DNA of 63,530 bases from Oceanispirochaeta sp. M1 (GTDB lineage Bacteria > Spirochaetota > Spirochaetia > DSM-2461), in the NCBI RefSeq assembly GCF_003346715.1, contig NZ_QQPQ01000032.1, positions 1-63,530 of the forward strand. Reading direction: 5' to 3'. The notes beneath the pieces are model-generated. The model was given only the letters and a program-made list of their open reading frames with translations. It ran no database searches and had not been told where the DNA came from. How positions within the stretch are numbered: position 1 is the first letter of the stretch; each line of letters starts with the position of its first letter. The translations under genes were made by a program, and so were the position numbers. Positions 25,833 to 35,283 of the stretch are shown in pieces.

Positions 25833-28166
25833 TCAATACGCCTGTGATCTTTTGAGTCTTGTAGCCTGTTCCTTCTGGATGCAGAGATCCAGAAGCTGAC
25901 TGACATCGATGATTAAGGAAACAGTACCATCTCCCAGGATTGTTGCTCCTGCAATACCGGGAGAATTGGTATACTTGTCTTTAAGAGGTTTAATAACAAC
26001 ATCTTCTTCACCGATCAGTGAATCTACCATAACGCCCATCTTTTTATCACCGCTGCCCACAATAACAACAAAATTATAATCCTTGGAACTTTCTGTATCA
26101 AGGCGAAATAAACGATTCATCCTGACAAGAGATATTACATCATCCCGTACATTGAAAACCTCATGGTTATCGATAATCTTGATTTCTTCGGGTTTAATTC
26201 TATGACTTTCTATAACACTTGTAATGGGAATTGCATAGACTTCGTTACCGACACGAACCAGAAGACCCTGTATTATTGCCAAAGTCAGAGGTAGTTTAAT
26301 AATAAAGCTTGATCCTTCTCCCCGGCTTGAATGGACTGTAACAGTACCATTAAGTTTTTCAATCTCTTTTCTTACAACATCGAGTCCCACACCTCTTCCC
26401 GATATATTTGTGATCTCTTTGGCTGTGGAAAAACCGGGTTCGAATATCAGGTTGTAAGCTTCTACATCTGAAAGATTTTTACTGGGATGAATAATTCCGC
26501 GGTCAATTGCCTTCTGCTTTACAGTCTCCACATCAATTCCGGCTCCGTCATCAGATATCTCGATGACGATCATATTACCTTCATTGCTGGCTTTAAGAAG
26601 AATCTGTCCTTCTTCGGATTTACCTCCTTCAACTCTTACATCAGGATTTTCAATACCATGGTCAAGTGAGTTACGAACACAGTGCATGAGAGGATCAAGT
26701 AATTCTTCAATTACTGATTTATCCAGTTCTGTATCTTCACCTTCAATTGTAAGTTTTATCTTCTTGTTGAGAGATTTTGAAAGGTCTCTTACAAGTCTGG
26801 GAAATCGGGAGAATATCTGATTGATTGGAACCATTCTGATTTTCAGGATAGCTTCATGTAGGTCCCCCGTATTTCTACCAAGATTGGCTGAGGTACTTTT
26901 AAAAGTACCAACAGTCTGTTTAAAGTTGGTTTCAAAGGAATCAAAGATTGTAAAAAGATCCTCATATTTTTCATTGATCTCTTTTTTTACATCTTTAACG
27001 GACTTATTTCTCTGTATATCTTCAAGAAACTGAGGAAGATCATCAAACAGAGATTTCAGTTTGTCCTTGAATGTGCTTTCTGCATTCTGAAGTTCATTCT
27101 GAATATCTACAAAAGAGCTGTTTATCTGGTTGAAAGTTGCTTTATTGATTACCGCTTCACTCACAAGGTTTAACAAGTTATCAATTCTTTTACTGTCCAC
27201 TCTGAGGATCGATCCGCTGTTATCTTTGGATTTGGTTTTCGGGGCAGCTGCTTTGGTAGATTTTTTTATCTCAGTGTTAATTGCATTTTCACTGACCGCC
27301 GCTTTCTGCTGAACTTGTGCAGCAGGAAGCGCAACAGGAGCTTCTTTAGGGGCTTCAATCCCGGCAGCTGCCGGTTTTACAGTAGATTGTTCCTGACCGA
27401 GTATTTCCGCATCCACTGCATCTGTAACTTCAGAAATAAAGGCTTCAGCTTCAAGTGCGACGGGATCATTCTCTGAAGAGATGAAATACTGAACCACAGG
27501 GAAGTACATGTCTTCATATAGTTTATCAAAATCGGGAACAGTTTTGAGGATCTGTCCCTGATTCTTAAGCCTTGCATAGACCTGTATCCCCCCCACAGAG
27601 TTCATAGGGTTGGATTCATTAAAATATACAGTTACCTGCACGACCGGCAGGCCGCCGGTAGCTTCTTTCAACTCCAGTATTTCATACTCAGAAAGCTCTG
27701 CTGTTTCTTGAGGAGCTGCCGGTTCTTGTGTTACAGGAGTATCCTGGGCCGGGACAGCAGCTGTGCCCTTCCCTTCACTCAAGGCCTTGAGACTCTGCTT
27801 AAGGCTGGTGATATCTTCTTCGTAGATAGATCCGTTGCTGCGCTCTGAAAGCATTTCCTTAATTACATCAATTGATGCAAGAAGGTTATCTACAACTGTG
27901 CCGTCAATTTTTATATTATCGCTTCTGATTTCATCAAGAAGGTCTTCAACCAGGTGAGTAAACTCAGCCAGTTCGGTCATCTGTACAGTAGCTGCTCCAC
28001 CTTTCAGGGTATGTGCCGCTCTGAATATTTCATCAACAGAATCTCTATCTTCCGGATTATCTTCGATAGCCAGTATATTCTGTTCTAGAATTTCAACTTG
28101 TGAATTGGCCTCAGAATAGAAATCTTTTAATAGCTCTTCATTATTCGGATCTAGGTAATCACTCAT
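25833..28166 (-). CDS. cheA: Chemotaxis histidine kinase CheA
   Basis: The 777-residue protein has the P1 phosphotransfer domain with H52 in FRAAHTLKGG. A linker rich in Ala, Pro and Glu holds a P2-like CheY-binding section (about 155-265). P3 dimerisation and the P4 ATPase follow, with N box MHCVRNSLDHGIENP and DDGAGID. A C-terminal CheW-like P5 ends the protein. It phosphorylates CheY under receptor control. It heads the operon and has an upstream promoter with a full-consensus -10. The P1-P5 order is complete, with no sign of truncation. Confidence 0.97.
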   Translation of the reverse strand: MSDYLDPNNEELLKDFYSEANSQVEILEQNILAIEDNPEDRDSVDEIFRAAHTLKGGAATVQMTELAEFTHLVEDLLDEIRSDNIKIDGTVVDNLLASIDVIKEMLSERSNGSIYEEDITSLKQSLKALSEGKGTAAVPAQDTPVTQEPAAPQETAELSEYEILELKEATGGLPVVQVTVYFNESNPMNSVGGIQVYARLKNQGQILKTVPDFDKLYEDMYFPVVQYFISSENDPVALEAEAFISEVTDAVDAEILGQEQSTVKPAAAGIEAPKEAPVALPAAQVQQKAAVSENAINTEIKKSTKAAAPKTKSKDNSGSILRVDSKRIDNLLNLVSEAVINKATFNQINSSFVDIQNELQNAESTFKDKLKSLFDDLPQFLEDIQRNKSVKDVKKEINEKYEDLFTIFDSFETNFKQTVGTFKSTSANLGRNTGDLHEAILKIRMVPINQIFSRFPRLVRDLSKSLNKKIKLTIEGEDTELDKSVIEELLDPLMHCVRNSLDHGIENPDVRVEGGKSEEGQILLKASNEGNMIVIEISDDGAGIDVETVKQKAIDRGIIHPSKNLSDVEAYNLIFEPGFSTAKEITNISGRGVGLDVVRKEIEKLNGTVTVHSSRGEGSSFIIKLPLTLAIIQGLLVRVGNEVYAIPITSVIESHRIKPEEIKIIDNHEVFNVRDDVISLVRMNRLFRLDTESSKDYNFVVIVGSGDKKMGVMVDSLIGEEDVVIKPLKDKYTNSPGIAGATILGDGTVSLIIDVSQLLDLCIQKEQATRLKRSQAY

Positions 28167-28248
28167 TACTGTAATCTCGCTTTGCTGCTTTCTGTGTTTT
28201 ATATATTTTATATTAAATTAAACTGTCTGATTTTACAAAGACATTCCT

Positions 28249-28278
28249 ATTATACATATGAAAAAGCTTCTATGTAAA
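28249..28278 (-). promoter_or_regulatory. Sigma70 promoter of the chemotaxis operon
   Basis: On the minus strand, TTTACA (complement of 28273-28278) and TATAAT (28249-28254) are 18 bp apart. The leader to the cheA ATG would be about 75 nt. No sigma28-type sequence is needed to explain transcription. Confidence 0.75.
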
Positions 28279-28423
28279 TAATTTATACTATAGGAATATA
28301 TGGTCTGCTTAAAAAAGATAAATAAATGCAATTAAATATGTGATGTAAGCAGATAATTCTAAGTTAAGGAACATAATCATACGAAAATTATAAAGTAACA
28401 CTTTATTTTAAAGGTATGTCCGG

Positions 28424-29272
28424 ATGAAAAAGATTCTTATTCCAGCACTTCTAATATTGCTATCCCTGCCTGTATACAGTCTTGAGACTGGCATCACTAC
28501 TGAATTCGGTAACTATGGTTTATCAGATTATAGTAGCAGTTCTACAGAATATATTCCTTATTTTCAGTGGGCCGCGGAGATATTCTATCATGATAAGTCA
28601 GAATCAAATGATAATCTTCAATATGGATTTGTTCTTGGCCGGGACACGATTAAAGGATACAGCCTTGCTGCAGAATTAAAATTCGTACAACCCTACTACT
28701 CCATATCATTTGGTCCTGTATTCGGGATAATAAATGAATCATACACATTAGTTAAGCCGGGATTTTCCGGTAAGCTGCGTGGTGAATGGCCCGGACGTCT
28801 TTTTATGGAGATCGGAGGTGATATGATTCCAGCTCAATATGCGGGAGCTGAGAATGACTACAGTAACTACAGCAGCTATTACACATTCGGTTTTTATCTC
28901 AAGCAGAATCATATACTGTGCTATTTTACACAACAGCTTGATAATTATGCCGCTCTTTCGGGAAGCAATCCCTATACTGACAGTCTCGTGAGTTACATAT
29001 TCTACACCATTTTTTTTGAAAAGAGATCAATCTTCAAGATCGAAACTAAAATGGGATATGAAATTCTAAACAGAACATTCCAGGATACAAGTGATATTGA
29101 ATTAAGAAATATTCTATTTGGTTTAAGAACAGACTTTTTTGTTAAACCGGGTGTATCGGTGTTTATCGGGCTGGATAACAAGATCTATCCGGTTTCAAGA
29201 GGTTCAATTGAACTGAATGATGTACCTCTATACCAGATAACAGTAGAATCCGGATTCCGCTGGAGTAAATAA
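28424..29272 (+). CDS. Exported protein, probable outer-membrane beta-barrel
   Basis: A signal peptide (KKILIPALLILLSLPVYS, cleavage near residue 20) precedes about 260 residues. These are rich in alternating hydrophobic/polar strands and aromatic residues (YYSISFGPVFGI, YYTFGFYLKQ), the pattern of an outer-membrane barrel. The final residues (ESGFRWSK) do not end in the classical aromatic residue. AAAGG lies 9 nt before the ATG. I do not recognise the family. It is monocistronic and ends at a terminator shared with flaA. The localisation is inferred from composition only. Confidence 0.7.
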   Translation: MKKILIPALLILLSLPVYSLETGITTEFGNYGLSDYSSSSTEYIPYFQWAAEIFYHDKSESNDNLQYGFVLGRDTIKGYSLAAELKFVQPYYSISFGPVFGIINESYTLVKPGFSGKLRGEWPGRLFMEIGGDMIPAQYAGAENDYSNYSSYYTFGFYLKQNHILCYFTQQLDNYAALSGSNPYTDSLVSYIFYTIFFEKRSIFKIETKMGYEILNRTFQDTSDIELRNILFGLRTDFFVKPGVSVFIGLDNKIYPVSRGSIELNDVPLYQITVESGFRWSK

Positions 29273-29296
29273 AAAAGACCCCTCTCGGGGTCTTTT
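29271..29296. terminator. Bidirectional terminator between the exported protein and flaA
   Basis: A perfect 10-bp stem (29273-29282 with 29287-29296) and a 4-nt loop end in TCTTTT on the plus strand and again in TTTT on the minus strand. It lies 1 bp after the plus gene and 41 bp after flaA. Confidence 0.9.
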
Positions 29297-29337
29297 ATAT
29301 TTAATAGAGCTTTAGATCGGTCTATTAAGTCAGGTAA

Positions 29338-30342
29338 TTATTCTGCAGCTGGTTCTTCAGCTGTAGCTTCTTCACCTTCAACTTCTTCATCAGAATGCAT
29401 TTTCTGCTGTTCCAGGTATCTAAGAACCTGTACATTACCAAGTCTTTTGAGTTCAGCATTTCTTCTTGCTTCTTCTCTGTCAGCGAGGATGCTCCATGTG
29501 GATTCATGATCGATGTCAGAGTTGAGTTCATCAAGAACTGCCTGGTCATAAATGATACTGATATCTTTTATGTAAGAGATAAAATCTCCGCCTTCCTGCA
29601 TAGCATCTCTATAGATATAGAGGCTGTCCAGTGTCAGAGCAGGCATGCTTCTGGGGTAAAGGGGATCATTTCTAAGTTCTCTGTTTCTGATTTGAGAAAC
29701 ATAGTTAGGATTCTGCCATTCCAGCTCTCTCCAACCATCAAAGTCAAGGTAACTCAGAAAAATAGACTGTTTGTTGTTTCTCGCATCACGAAGAACAATT
29801 CCTAATCCCATGGGGAAGTTCATACCATAGACACGAACTTTAATGGATTTAAGAACACCGACGTTTTTTACAACACCGAATCCGGAGAACTGGTCTCCCC
29901 TTACTGCTTCATCGTCAACAGTACTTGTTGCATAAGCGGGGATTTCGAATGGGGGTTTAATCCATGCGTATCCATTAAAGGACCCTTCCGGAAAGTGAAC
30001 CCTGACACCCATTACCTGGTCACCAGCTGTCGCAAAATTATTTACGTCATTGTTTACAGGAACACCAAGTACATAAGAGAGAGAGTTATTCACCACAGTC
30101 TGTGAAGAAGAAGTCAACCTGACTTCCCAGTTGGGAACAAGCAGTGAGGTCTGCATAGCAGCCTTTTCTTCTTCGGTATAGCGTGTGCCCGCTACTGTGC
30201 TAAAATCCATAACAGTTGCTTTATTCTGGCCCTGATAGTCATCAATTAGATCAGAAAAGTTGATTAGAACTGTTTCCTCAGCAAATACGGACCCTGTCAG
30301 GCAAAAAACTGCCAAAAACAAAAGTGTGAAGAACCGTTTCAT
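29338..30342 (-). CDS. flaA: Periplasmic flagellar filament sheath protein FlaA
   Basis: FlaA is the secreted outer-layer protein that coats spirochaete periplasmic flagella. A Sec signal peptide (cleavage after A21, SVFA-EET) and the mature start EETVLINFSDL match the family, as do VRVYGMNFPMGLGIVLRD and LYPRSMPALTLDSLYIYRD. The C-terminal ~30 residues are acidic and Ala/Glu-rich. The 334-residue length is normal. The ribosome binding site AAAGGAG sits 6 nt before the ATG, behind a full-consensus sigma70 promoter. That fits an abundant protein made independently of the flagellar sigma factor. Confidence 0.95.
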   Translation of the reverse strand: MKRFFTLLFLAVFCLTGSVFAEETVLINFSDLIDDYQGQNKATVMDFSTVAGTRYTEEEKAAMQTSLLVPNWEVRLTSSSQTVVNNSLSYVLGVPVNNDVNNFATAGDQVMGVRVHFPEGSFNGYAWIKPPFEIPAYATSTVDDEAVRGDQFSGFGVVKNVGVLKSIKVRVYGMNFPMGLGIVLRDARNNKQSIFLSYLDFDGWRELEWQNPNYVSQIRNRELRNDPLYPRSMPALTLDSLYIYRDAMQEGGDFISYIKDISIIYDQAVLDELNSDIDHESTWSILADREEARRNAELKRLGNVQVLRYLEQQKMHSDEEVEGEEATAEEPAAE

Positions 30343-30386
30343 TCATAGCTCCTTTCGAATTCATTTCATTTTATTTATAACTCAAA

Positions 30387-30414
30387 ATTATACGAATGCC
30401 GACATGTTTGTCAA
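30387..30414 (-). promoter_or_regulatory. Consensus sigma70 promoter of flaA
   Basis: On the minus strand, TTGACA (complement of 30409-30414) and TATAAT (30387-30392) both match consensus fully. They are separated by 16 bp. It starts in the gap behind the GerMN gene, giving flaA its own transcript. Confidence 0.9.
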
Positions 30415-30438
30415 CGATTTAATTTTTTTTTTACTAAT

Positions 30439-30924
30439 TCAGGATTCGCTTTTTTCCGATAAAGCATAGAACTCAGAGCCGGGTATCTGACCTTCCACTG
30501 TAATGGTAATATCTTTAATCTGTGGAAAATTGAAGAATATATTCTCTTTCAGATAAACGATCTTCTCCATATAGTCCAGTGGAATAGATGCACTTTCTCT
30601 TATAAAGTCTTTATTTAAATCAAGATAGAGCAATTCATCACGCCATATAAATGATCTTATTTTTGTCCCCTCAGGTATGAAAGGATTCACCTTCAGGGCA
30701 ACCGGCCCCAGGATAAGTTCATTGATAAAAATATCAAGTCTGTGATGAGAGTCTTTAGAACGGTAAACTTCCCGAATTTCAGCATTTTTTCCTTTCATGG
30801 AGTCCAGAGGGAAAAAAAGTACATAACTGCTTCTGCCATTCTCATTATTGAACAATATGACAACTGTTAACAAAAGAATCAGAATTATGGATACGGGAAT
30901 AAAAGGGACTGCTTTTTTAATCAT
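30439..30924 (-). CDS. Membrane-anchored GerMN-domain protein
   Basis: The 161-residue protein has one N-terminal membrane helix (about 6-26). The periplasmic part matches the GerMN pattern, with an ELILGPVAL segment followed by PEGTKIRSFIWRDELLYLDLNKDFI (in two adjacent blocks) and EKIVYLKENIFFNFPQIKDITITVEG. GerMN domains occur in spore germination proteins and in peptidoglycan-related proteins such as some amidase partners. It overlaps the amidase gene by 4 nt, so an accessory role in cell-wall cleavage is the natural reading. This organism is not expected to sporulate. Confidence 0.85.
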   Translation of the reverse strand: MIKKAVPFIPVSIILILLLTVVILFNNENGRSSYVLFFPLDSMKGKNAEIREVYRSKDSHHRLDIFINELILGPVALKVNPFIPEGTKIRSFIWRDELLYLDLNKDFIRESASIPLDYMEKIVYLKENIFFNFPQIKDITITVEGQIPGSEFYALSEKSES

Positions 30925-31961
30925 TCATTAAACCTGTTTTCAAAAAAATCTACGAAATCAACAATCCCATTATAGATGCCATTATTAATTTGTATCAAGT
31001 ATCGGGGGTCACGCAATTTCATGCTTTCCTCATTATTGGTAATAAAACCGGCTTCAACCAGTACAGAAGCCATCATTGCATTTCTGACAACAAACCAGGA
31101 TTCTTCCTTTAGACCTCTGTTACTGGCACTGCCGCCGATCTCTTTTTCTAAATTATTGAGAATATATCCTGCCAGCTTTTTGCTTTCAAGAGTAAATTCT
31201 TCTTCCATTAAAGTGTTAAGAACCGGATCAATAGAACCATTTTCAGACTCCTTTTCCGGAATAATCTGTCTTCGGTAATCTTCGGGAAGATACCATACTT
31301 CAAATCCTTCAGCCTTGGTATTCAAACTCGCATTTCCGTGTATTGATATATATATAATGCCTTCACCGTTTTCTGTATTTACACCGTTAGCAAGCTCCAC
31401 CCTGTCTTCTAAAGTGGGATATATATCGTTTTCTCTTGTCAGAATAATTTCTTTATCTCTGAATTTCTCTTCCAGACGTTCTTTTAGAGCCAGTGTAAGA
31501 TCAAGGACAAGATTTTTTTCCTGCAGTGCCACATTGATTCCATCAACTGGAAAACGGCTTGTGGCTCCTGAATCCCTACCGCCGTGACCCGGGTCAAGAA
31601 TAATTGCAGATACACGGAAGGAAGATTCCTGAGCAGCGCTCCCCTTGTTAAGAAAAAACTTGGAAATCAAATTTACAGTATCACTTGAAAATTTAAGATT
31701 ACCCTTTTCATACAGAATTGCAGCGGTATGAACCACATCCTTTCCATTCAGGAGAAGAATGGGCTCATCAGCAAGAAATACTATACTCCTGCCGTTCTTG
31801 AGGAGTATCCCCTTCTTCAGAACCGGATCCCAGAGCAGTCTTGCTCCGGTTTTATCCATAAGGGCTGTATGATCCAGGGTTTCAGAAAAAATTGACAGAG
31901 GAAGAAACAACAGGATCAGAATTAATATAATTCTCTCAGTTTTCTTTGTCATTATTATCAA
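30921..31961 (-). CDS. N-acetylmuramoyl-L-alanine amidase (AmiC type)
   Basis: A signal peptide or anchor (about 9-27, ending SIFSETLD) precedes a zinc amidase_3 domain. Its metal ligands lie in ILDPGHGGRDSGA, LQEKNLVLDL and ISIHGNA, and the catalytic region in VEAGFITN. It cleaves the bond between MurNAc and the stem peptide during cell separation or flagellar passage. The longest reading starts at a TTG (31961); an in-frame ATG at 31952 is equally likely. It overlaps the ATP-grasp gene by 26 nt and the GerMN gene by 4 nt. Confidence 0.92.
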   Translation of the reverse strand: MIIMTKKTERIILILILLFLPLSIFSETLDHTALMDKTGARLLWDPVLKKGILLKNGRSIVFLADEPILLLNGKDVVHTAAILYEKGNLKFSSDTVNLISKFFLNKGSAAQESSFRVSAIILDPGHGGRDSGATSRFPVDGINVALQEKNLVLDLTLALKERLEEKFRDKEIILTRENDIYPTLEDRVELANGVNTENGEGIIYISIHGNASLNTKAEGFEVWYLPEDYRRQIIPEKESENGSIDPVLNTLMEEEFTLESKKLAGYILNNLEKEIGGSASNRGLKEESWFVVRNAMMASVLVEAGFITNNEESMKLRDPRYLIQINNGIYNGIVDFVDFFENRFNE

Positions 31962-33504
31962 TATACCATAAGGCTCCCTGTACGCCTCCTCTCAGAAGAG
32001 CATACCAGAAATGTCCTGAGAAGAGAGACCACGAGGCATTTTCACTGAAAATCAGATCTGAACTCTCCTCTATTTCTTTCAGAACCCTTTCCAGTATTAC
32101 AGAATTCCAGTCTTTCTGAGAGAGGAATGCAAGGCAGTCTGACGATGGAATCAGAATAGGGCTGTCTTTATACTGCATGGAAAAATCAGCTTTAAAATCA
32201 TTCAGATATTCAAGAGAATCCCAGCCTTCCGCCTTATAGGCTGAGGGTGGAAAAGAAGTTTCCAGATCCTGTTCAAGAAATGTCTGAGTCTCCGTATCAC
32301 CGGGCCGCAGGCCTATTCTGATTCGGCTTACGGCTTTCTCACTTGCTCTTAGAGCATCTTCCCGCTTGTCTGCAACTGCAATAACATTGCCGCACTTCAT
32401 CACATTGTTTAAAGGAAAGTAAACCCGGTCTCCCTCCTCAGCCAGAATAAAGAGATCCTTTATCTCATCTGCTTCATGAGCTTCTTCGATGCCTTCAAGA
32501 GATTCTATAACACCGGGAATAGAAAGATAAGCACGTTCCGATGATGTTCTGTTTATTGTTTCATCAAGTTTGTCAGGAATTATCCCAAGGGCTATTTTCA
32601 TCCCTTCTTCCACAAGGGTCACTCCAGATGCATATGGATAGGTCCAGCCCGACATATAGCCACCAGACAGCCTTGCAGCTATTTCTCCTATCATGACTCC
32701 TCTGGATGTCAGTTTTATATCACCCTTGGCTGCACCGCTCGTAATTCCGAGTGCTTTAACTGCATCTTTGAAAACGCTGAACATGTTTTCTGTCTCTTCA
32801 TTGCCCAGCTCTGAAGGAAGGGTGTGACCCATCTCAATAAAACAGGGCGGATAACATATATGTCTGTCTGCAAATCCAGTGATTATGATTTCGTCCTGTG
32901 AAATGACAAGTGAATCAATGCTGTATTCTTTACCGTCCATAAACTCTTCTGCAATGGCTCTGCCGGTGCGGGAAAAGCTGATGGCTTCATTTACAGCCTT
33001 ATCCAGAGATTTTTCATCAGGAACAGTAATAACCCCCCTGCCGCCCATATTATCTACAGGTTTGACAACTAGAGGATACTCCAGCTTTGCCACTGACTTA
33101 ACAAAATCCATATCTACTGACAATTCACAGAAGCCGGGACTGGGAATGTTATTTTCACTGAATTTCTTTCTCATTCGATATTTATCTGTACAGTCCAATG
33201 CTGTCTGATAACTGATTCCCGGAAGATTAAGTTTTTCGGCTATCCAGGCTACAGAGGTAGAAAAATCCGTTCCACAGGTAAAGACACCCTGAATATTCAT
33301 CTTATCTTTTATTTCTTCGGCAGCTTCAGCCAGACCTATTCTGTCTTTTAGATCAATATGGAGAAATAAATCTGCCTTGTTCCGGCATGGTGCCTGCGCA
33401 TTGCCGTCGGCTGCTATGACGCTCCAGTTATTCCTCTGAGCAGCTTCATATGCTGGGAGCTGCATTACACCGGCCCCCAAAATCATTATTCCGATCTTTT
33501 TCAT
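31936..33504 (-). CDS. ATP-grasp carboxylate-amine ligase family protein
   Basis: The N-terminal part is a Rossmann-like pre-ATP-grasp domain (KKIGIMILGAGVMQLPAYEAA). The central ATP-grasp fold (about 105-305) has YPLVVKPVDNMGGRGV, EEFMDGKEYSIDSLV and EIAARLSGGYMSGW, the lysine, glutamate and metal-binding positions expected of a ligase. Residues about 330-522 form an additional domain with no clear match. The ATG has AAAGGA 6 nt upstream. It lies in an operon with sugar-nucleotide and methyltransferase genes, so it may link an amino acid or peptide to a sugar or surface glycan. The substrate cannot be read from sequence. Confidence 0.85.
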   Translation of the reverse strand: MKKIGIMILGAGVMQLPAYEAAQRNNWSVIAADGNAQAPCRNKADLFLHIDLKDRIGLAEAAEEIKDKMNIQGVFTCGTDFSTSVAWIAEKLNLPGISYQTALDCTDKYRMRKKFSENNIPSPGFCELSVDMDFVKSVAKLEYPLVVKPVDNMGGRGVITVPDEKSLDKAVNEAISFSRTGRAIAEEFMDGKEYSIDSLVISQDEIIITGFADRHICYPPCFIEMGHTLPSELGNEETENMFSVFKDAVKALGITSGAAKGDIKLTSRGVMIGEIAARLSGGYMSGWTYPYASGVTLVEEGMKIALGIIPDKLDETINRTSSERAYLSIPGVIESLEGIEEAHEADEIKDLFILAEEGDRVYFPLNNVMKCGNVIAVADKREDALRASEKAVSRIRIGLRPGDTETQTFLEQDLETSFPPSAYKAEGWDSLEYLNDFKADFSMQYKDSPILIPSSDCLAFLSQKDWNSVILERVLKEIEESSDLIFSENASWSLFSGHFWYALLRGGVQGALWYIDNNDKEN

Positions 33505-33507
33505 TTT

Positions 33508-35283
33508 TTATCCTTTCTGCGCATATATTTCAAAAGTATCGCCCCATCCCATCAGACGGCTGATAAGTAACAGCATCTGTGGGGGAATCATTTTTTTTAT
33601 TTTTGGAGAGAAGCGCTCCGGATGGTGACCGGTGCTGACAAATCGTATTCTGGAAAATCCAGCACGTTTGAGGCTTTCCACGGCTGATTTTCTATCCCAG
33701 AGAGTATAATGGTCTTCAGGGCTTTTACTGTAAAAAGAATCTGCATTATAGCGTCCACTGACTCCCGATGCATAGGGAGTCGCCATGGCCAATACGCCTC
33801 CTTTTTCAAGGCGACTTGCAAGATACGGAAGAATTTCACTCAAGCTGGAAAAATGTTCAATCACATACCAGAGGGTGATTATCTGAAATTCTTTATCATA
33901 GAAAAGGTCACGGGTTTCTTTTAAGTTCAAATCACCCTGCTGTGCATCAATATTCTCAAAATTATCTTTTATATATTTTACAGCATCTTCCGAGATCTCC
34001 AGACCCTTTGCTTCATAACCCTTTTCTGATGCAGTCTGCAGAAAAGGACCATAGGCACAGCCTATGTCCAGCAGTTTCCCCTTTACGGGATTGAGTTTTT
34101 TTATTTGTTTAAGCCTTTTCTCTGCCATCTCCTGAATATGAGGGAAATCTTGAATATATGTTTTGCCATACTGATTCTTATATTCTGAAAAAAAGTATTC
34201 CTTACTGTAGATATCTTCTTTAATTCTGAACTGAACCATATATTTCATACTGCAGTCCACACATTGGAAATAGCTTTTCTCCTCGAAACGGGCTAACGCT
34301 TTTCTACTGCTGCTTCCGCATATAGGGCAGATATCCGGACTTATATTCAAACTGCATAGCCAGGACTGTATATTTTCACTCTTCTGCGAATATTGCTTCC
34401 ACAGTGGGGAATGTTCCTTAAGACGGGATTCCATTGATTCTGAATCTGCTTTTAAAATTTTAAGCATTAAAGCAGTAAGCTGGTCCGGATCTAATGCAGC
34501 TGCCCCGGGATGATAAGGAATACCTGCTGCCATACATAGCTGATCATGATAATTTCCGGGATTCAACAGAAAAACAAAACGGCTGCATGACAGTGCTTCA
34601 AAGGCGGTCATACCATATTGGCATATAATAAGATCGTAATCACAGAGCTTTTCAGAGAGTTCCGCTACATAGGGAAGTACTCTGATATTATCTGTATAAA
34701 TTTGTGGAGTCTCATGTGATGCTGATGGAATTATCAGATCAATTTTAATGCCTGATGTTATGATAAAAGAGGAAATCTCATCTGTATTCAGAGCCGTAAG
34801 TGCTCTACCGGCAAGATCTGAAGAATCCTCCCCGCCAAAGCTGATCAGTATACGCTCAAGGGAATCAGGACAGACAGGATTATAATTTCTTTTTAGAAAA
34901 CGGTATCCATCAGAGTTTATCATCTGTTTTGTCAGTGCGGGGAGCGTATCCATCACGTAAGATGCGTGTTCTCTTATCTTTCCTGACTCATCAATAGCTA
35001 TAAGAGCTATCCCCTGCAGAGAATCAGGGATGCTGTCGCTAGATCTGTTATCAAGAATTATAAGCTCCCAGTCCGTCCCGGGATCTTCATGCCATTGTAT
35101 ATTATCACGCCTGCTGCAAAGGGGATGGTTTTTATAATCCAGAAGCTCTTCATCATTATTCTGAAGAATAAAAATATGCATGGTTTTGAAAGTTTCACCC
35201 CAGTCCAGGCATCTCTTTAAATGACCCGTACCGTTACCCTTGCGAAGTGATGGAATAAAGAGAATCTTATCGGTCTGTATCAT
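33508..35283 (-). CDS. PseG-like domain fused to a zinc-ribbon SAM methyltransferase
   Basis: Residues 1-~285 resemble PseG, the UDP-sugar hydrolase of pseudaminic acid synthesis. There is a GNGTGHLKRCL nucleotide-binding start near 17-27, SFGGEDSSD near 150 and a GMTAFEALS block. A four-cysteine module (CPICGSS and CVDCSMKY, about 320-348) follows. The C-terminal ~240 residues form a class I methyltransferase with LLDIGCAYGPFL and IITLWYVIEHF. Fusion of a pseudaminic-type hydrolase to a methyltransferase is unusual. Methylated nonulosonic or related sugar for flagellin or surface glycan is an inference from the operon. It overlaps the SpsF-like gene by 17 nt. Confidence 0.8.
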   Translation of the reverse strand: MIQTDKILFIPSLRKGNGTGHLKRCLDWGETFKTMHIFILQNNDEELLDYKNHPLCSRRDNIQWHEDPGTDWELIILDNRSSDSIPDSLQGIALIAIDESGKIREHASYVMDTLPALTKQMINSDGYRFLKRNYNPVCPDSLERILISFGGEDSSDLAGRALTALNTDEISSFIITSGIKIDLIIPSASHETPQIYTDNIRVLPYVAELSEKLCDYDLIICQYGMTAFEALSCSRFVFLLNPGNYHDQLCMAAGIPYHPGAAALDPDQLTALMLKILKADSESMESRLKEHSPLWKQYSQKSENIQSWLCSLNISPDICPICGSSSRKALARFEEKSYFQCVDCSMKYMVQFRIKEDIYSKEYFFSEYKNQYGKTYIQDFPHIQEMAEKRLKQIKKLNPVKGKLLDIGCAYGPFLQTASEKGYEAKGLEISEDAVKYIKDNFENIDAQQGDLNLKETRDLFYDKEFQIITLWYVIEHFSSLSEILPYLASRLEKGGVLAMATPYASGVSGRYNADSFYSKSPEDHYTLWDRKSAVESLKRAGFSRIRFVSTGHHPERFSPKIKKMIPPQMLLLISRLMGWGDTFEIYAQKG

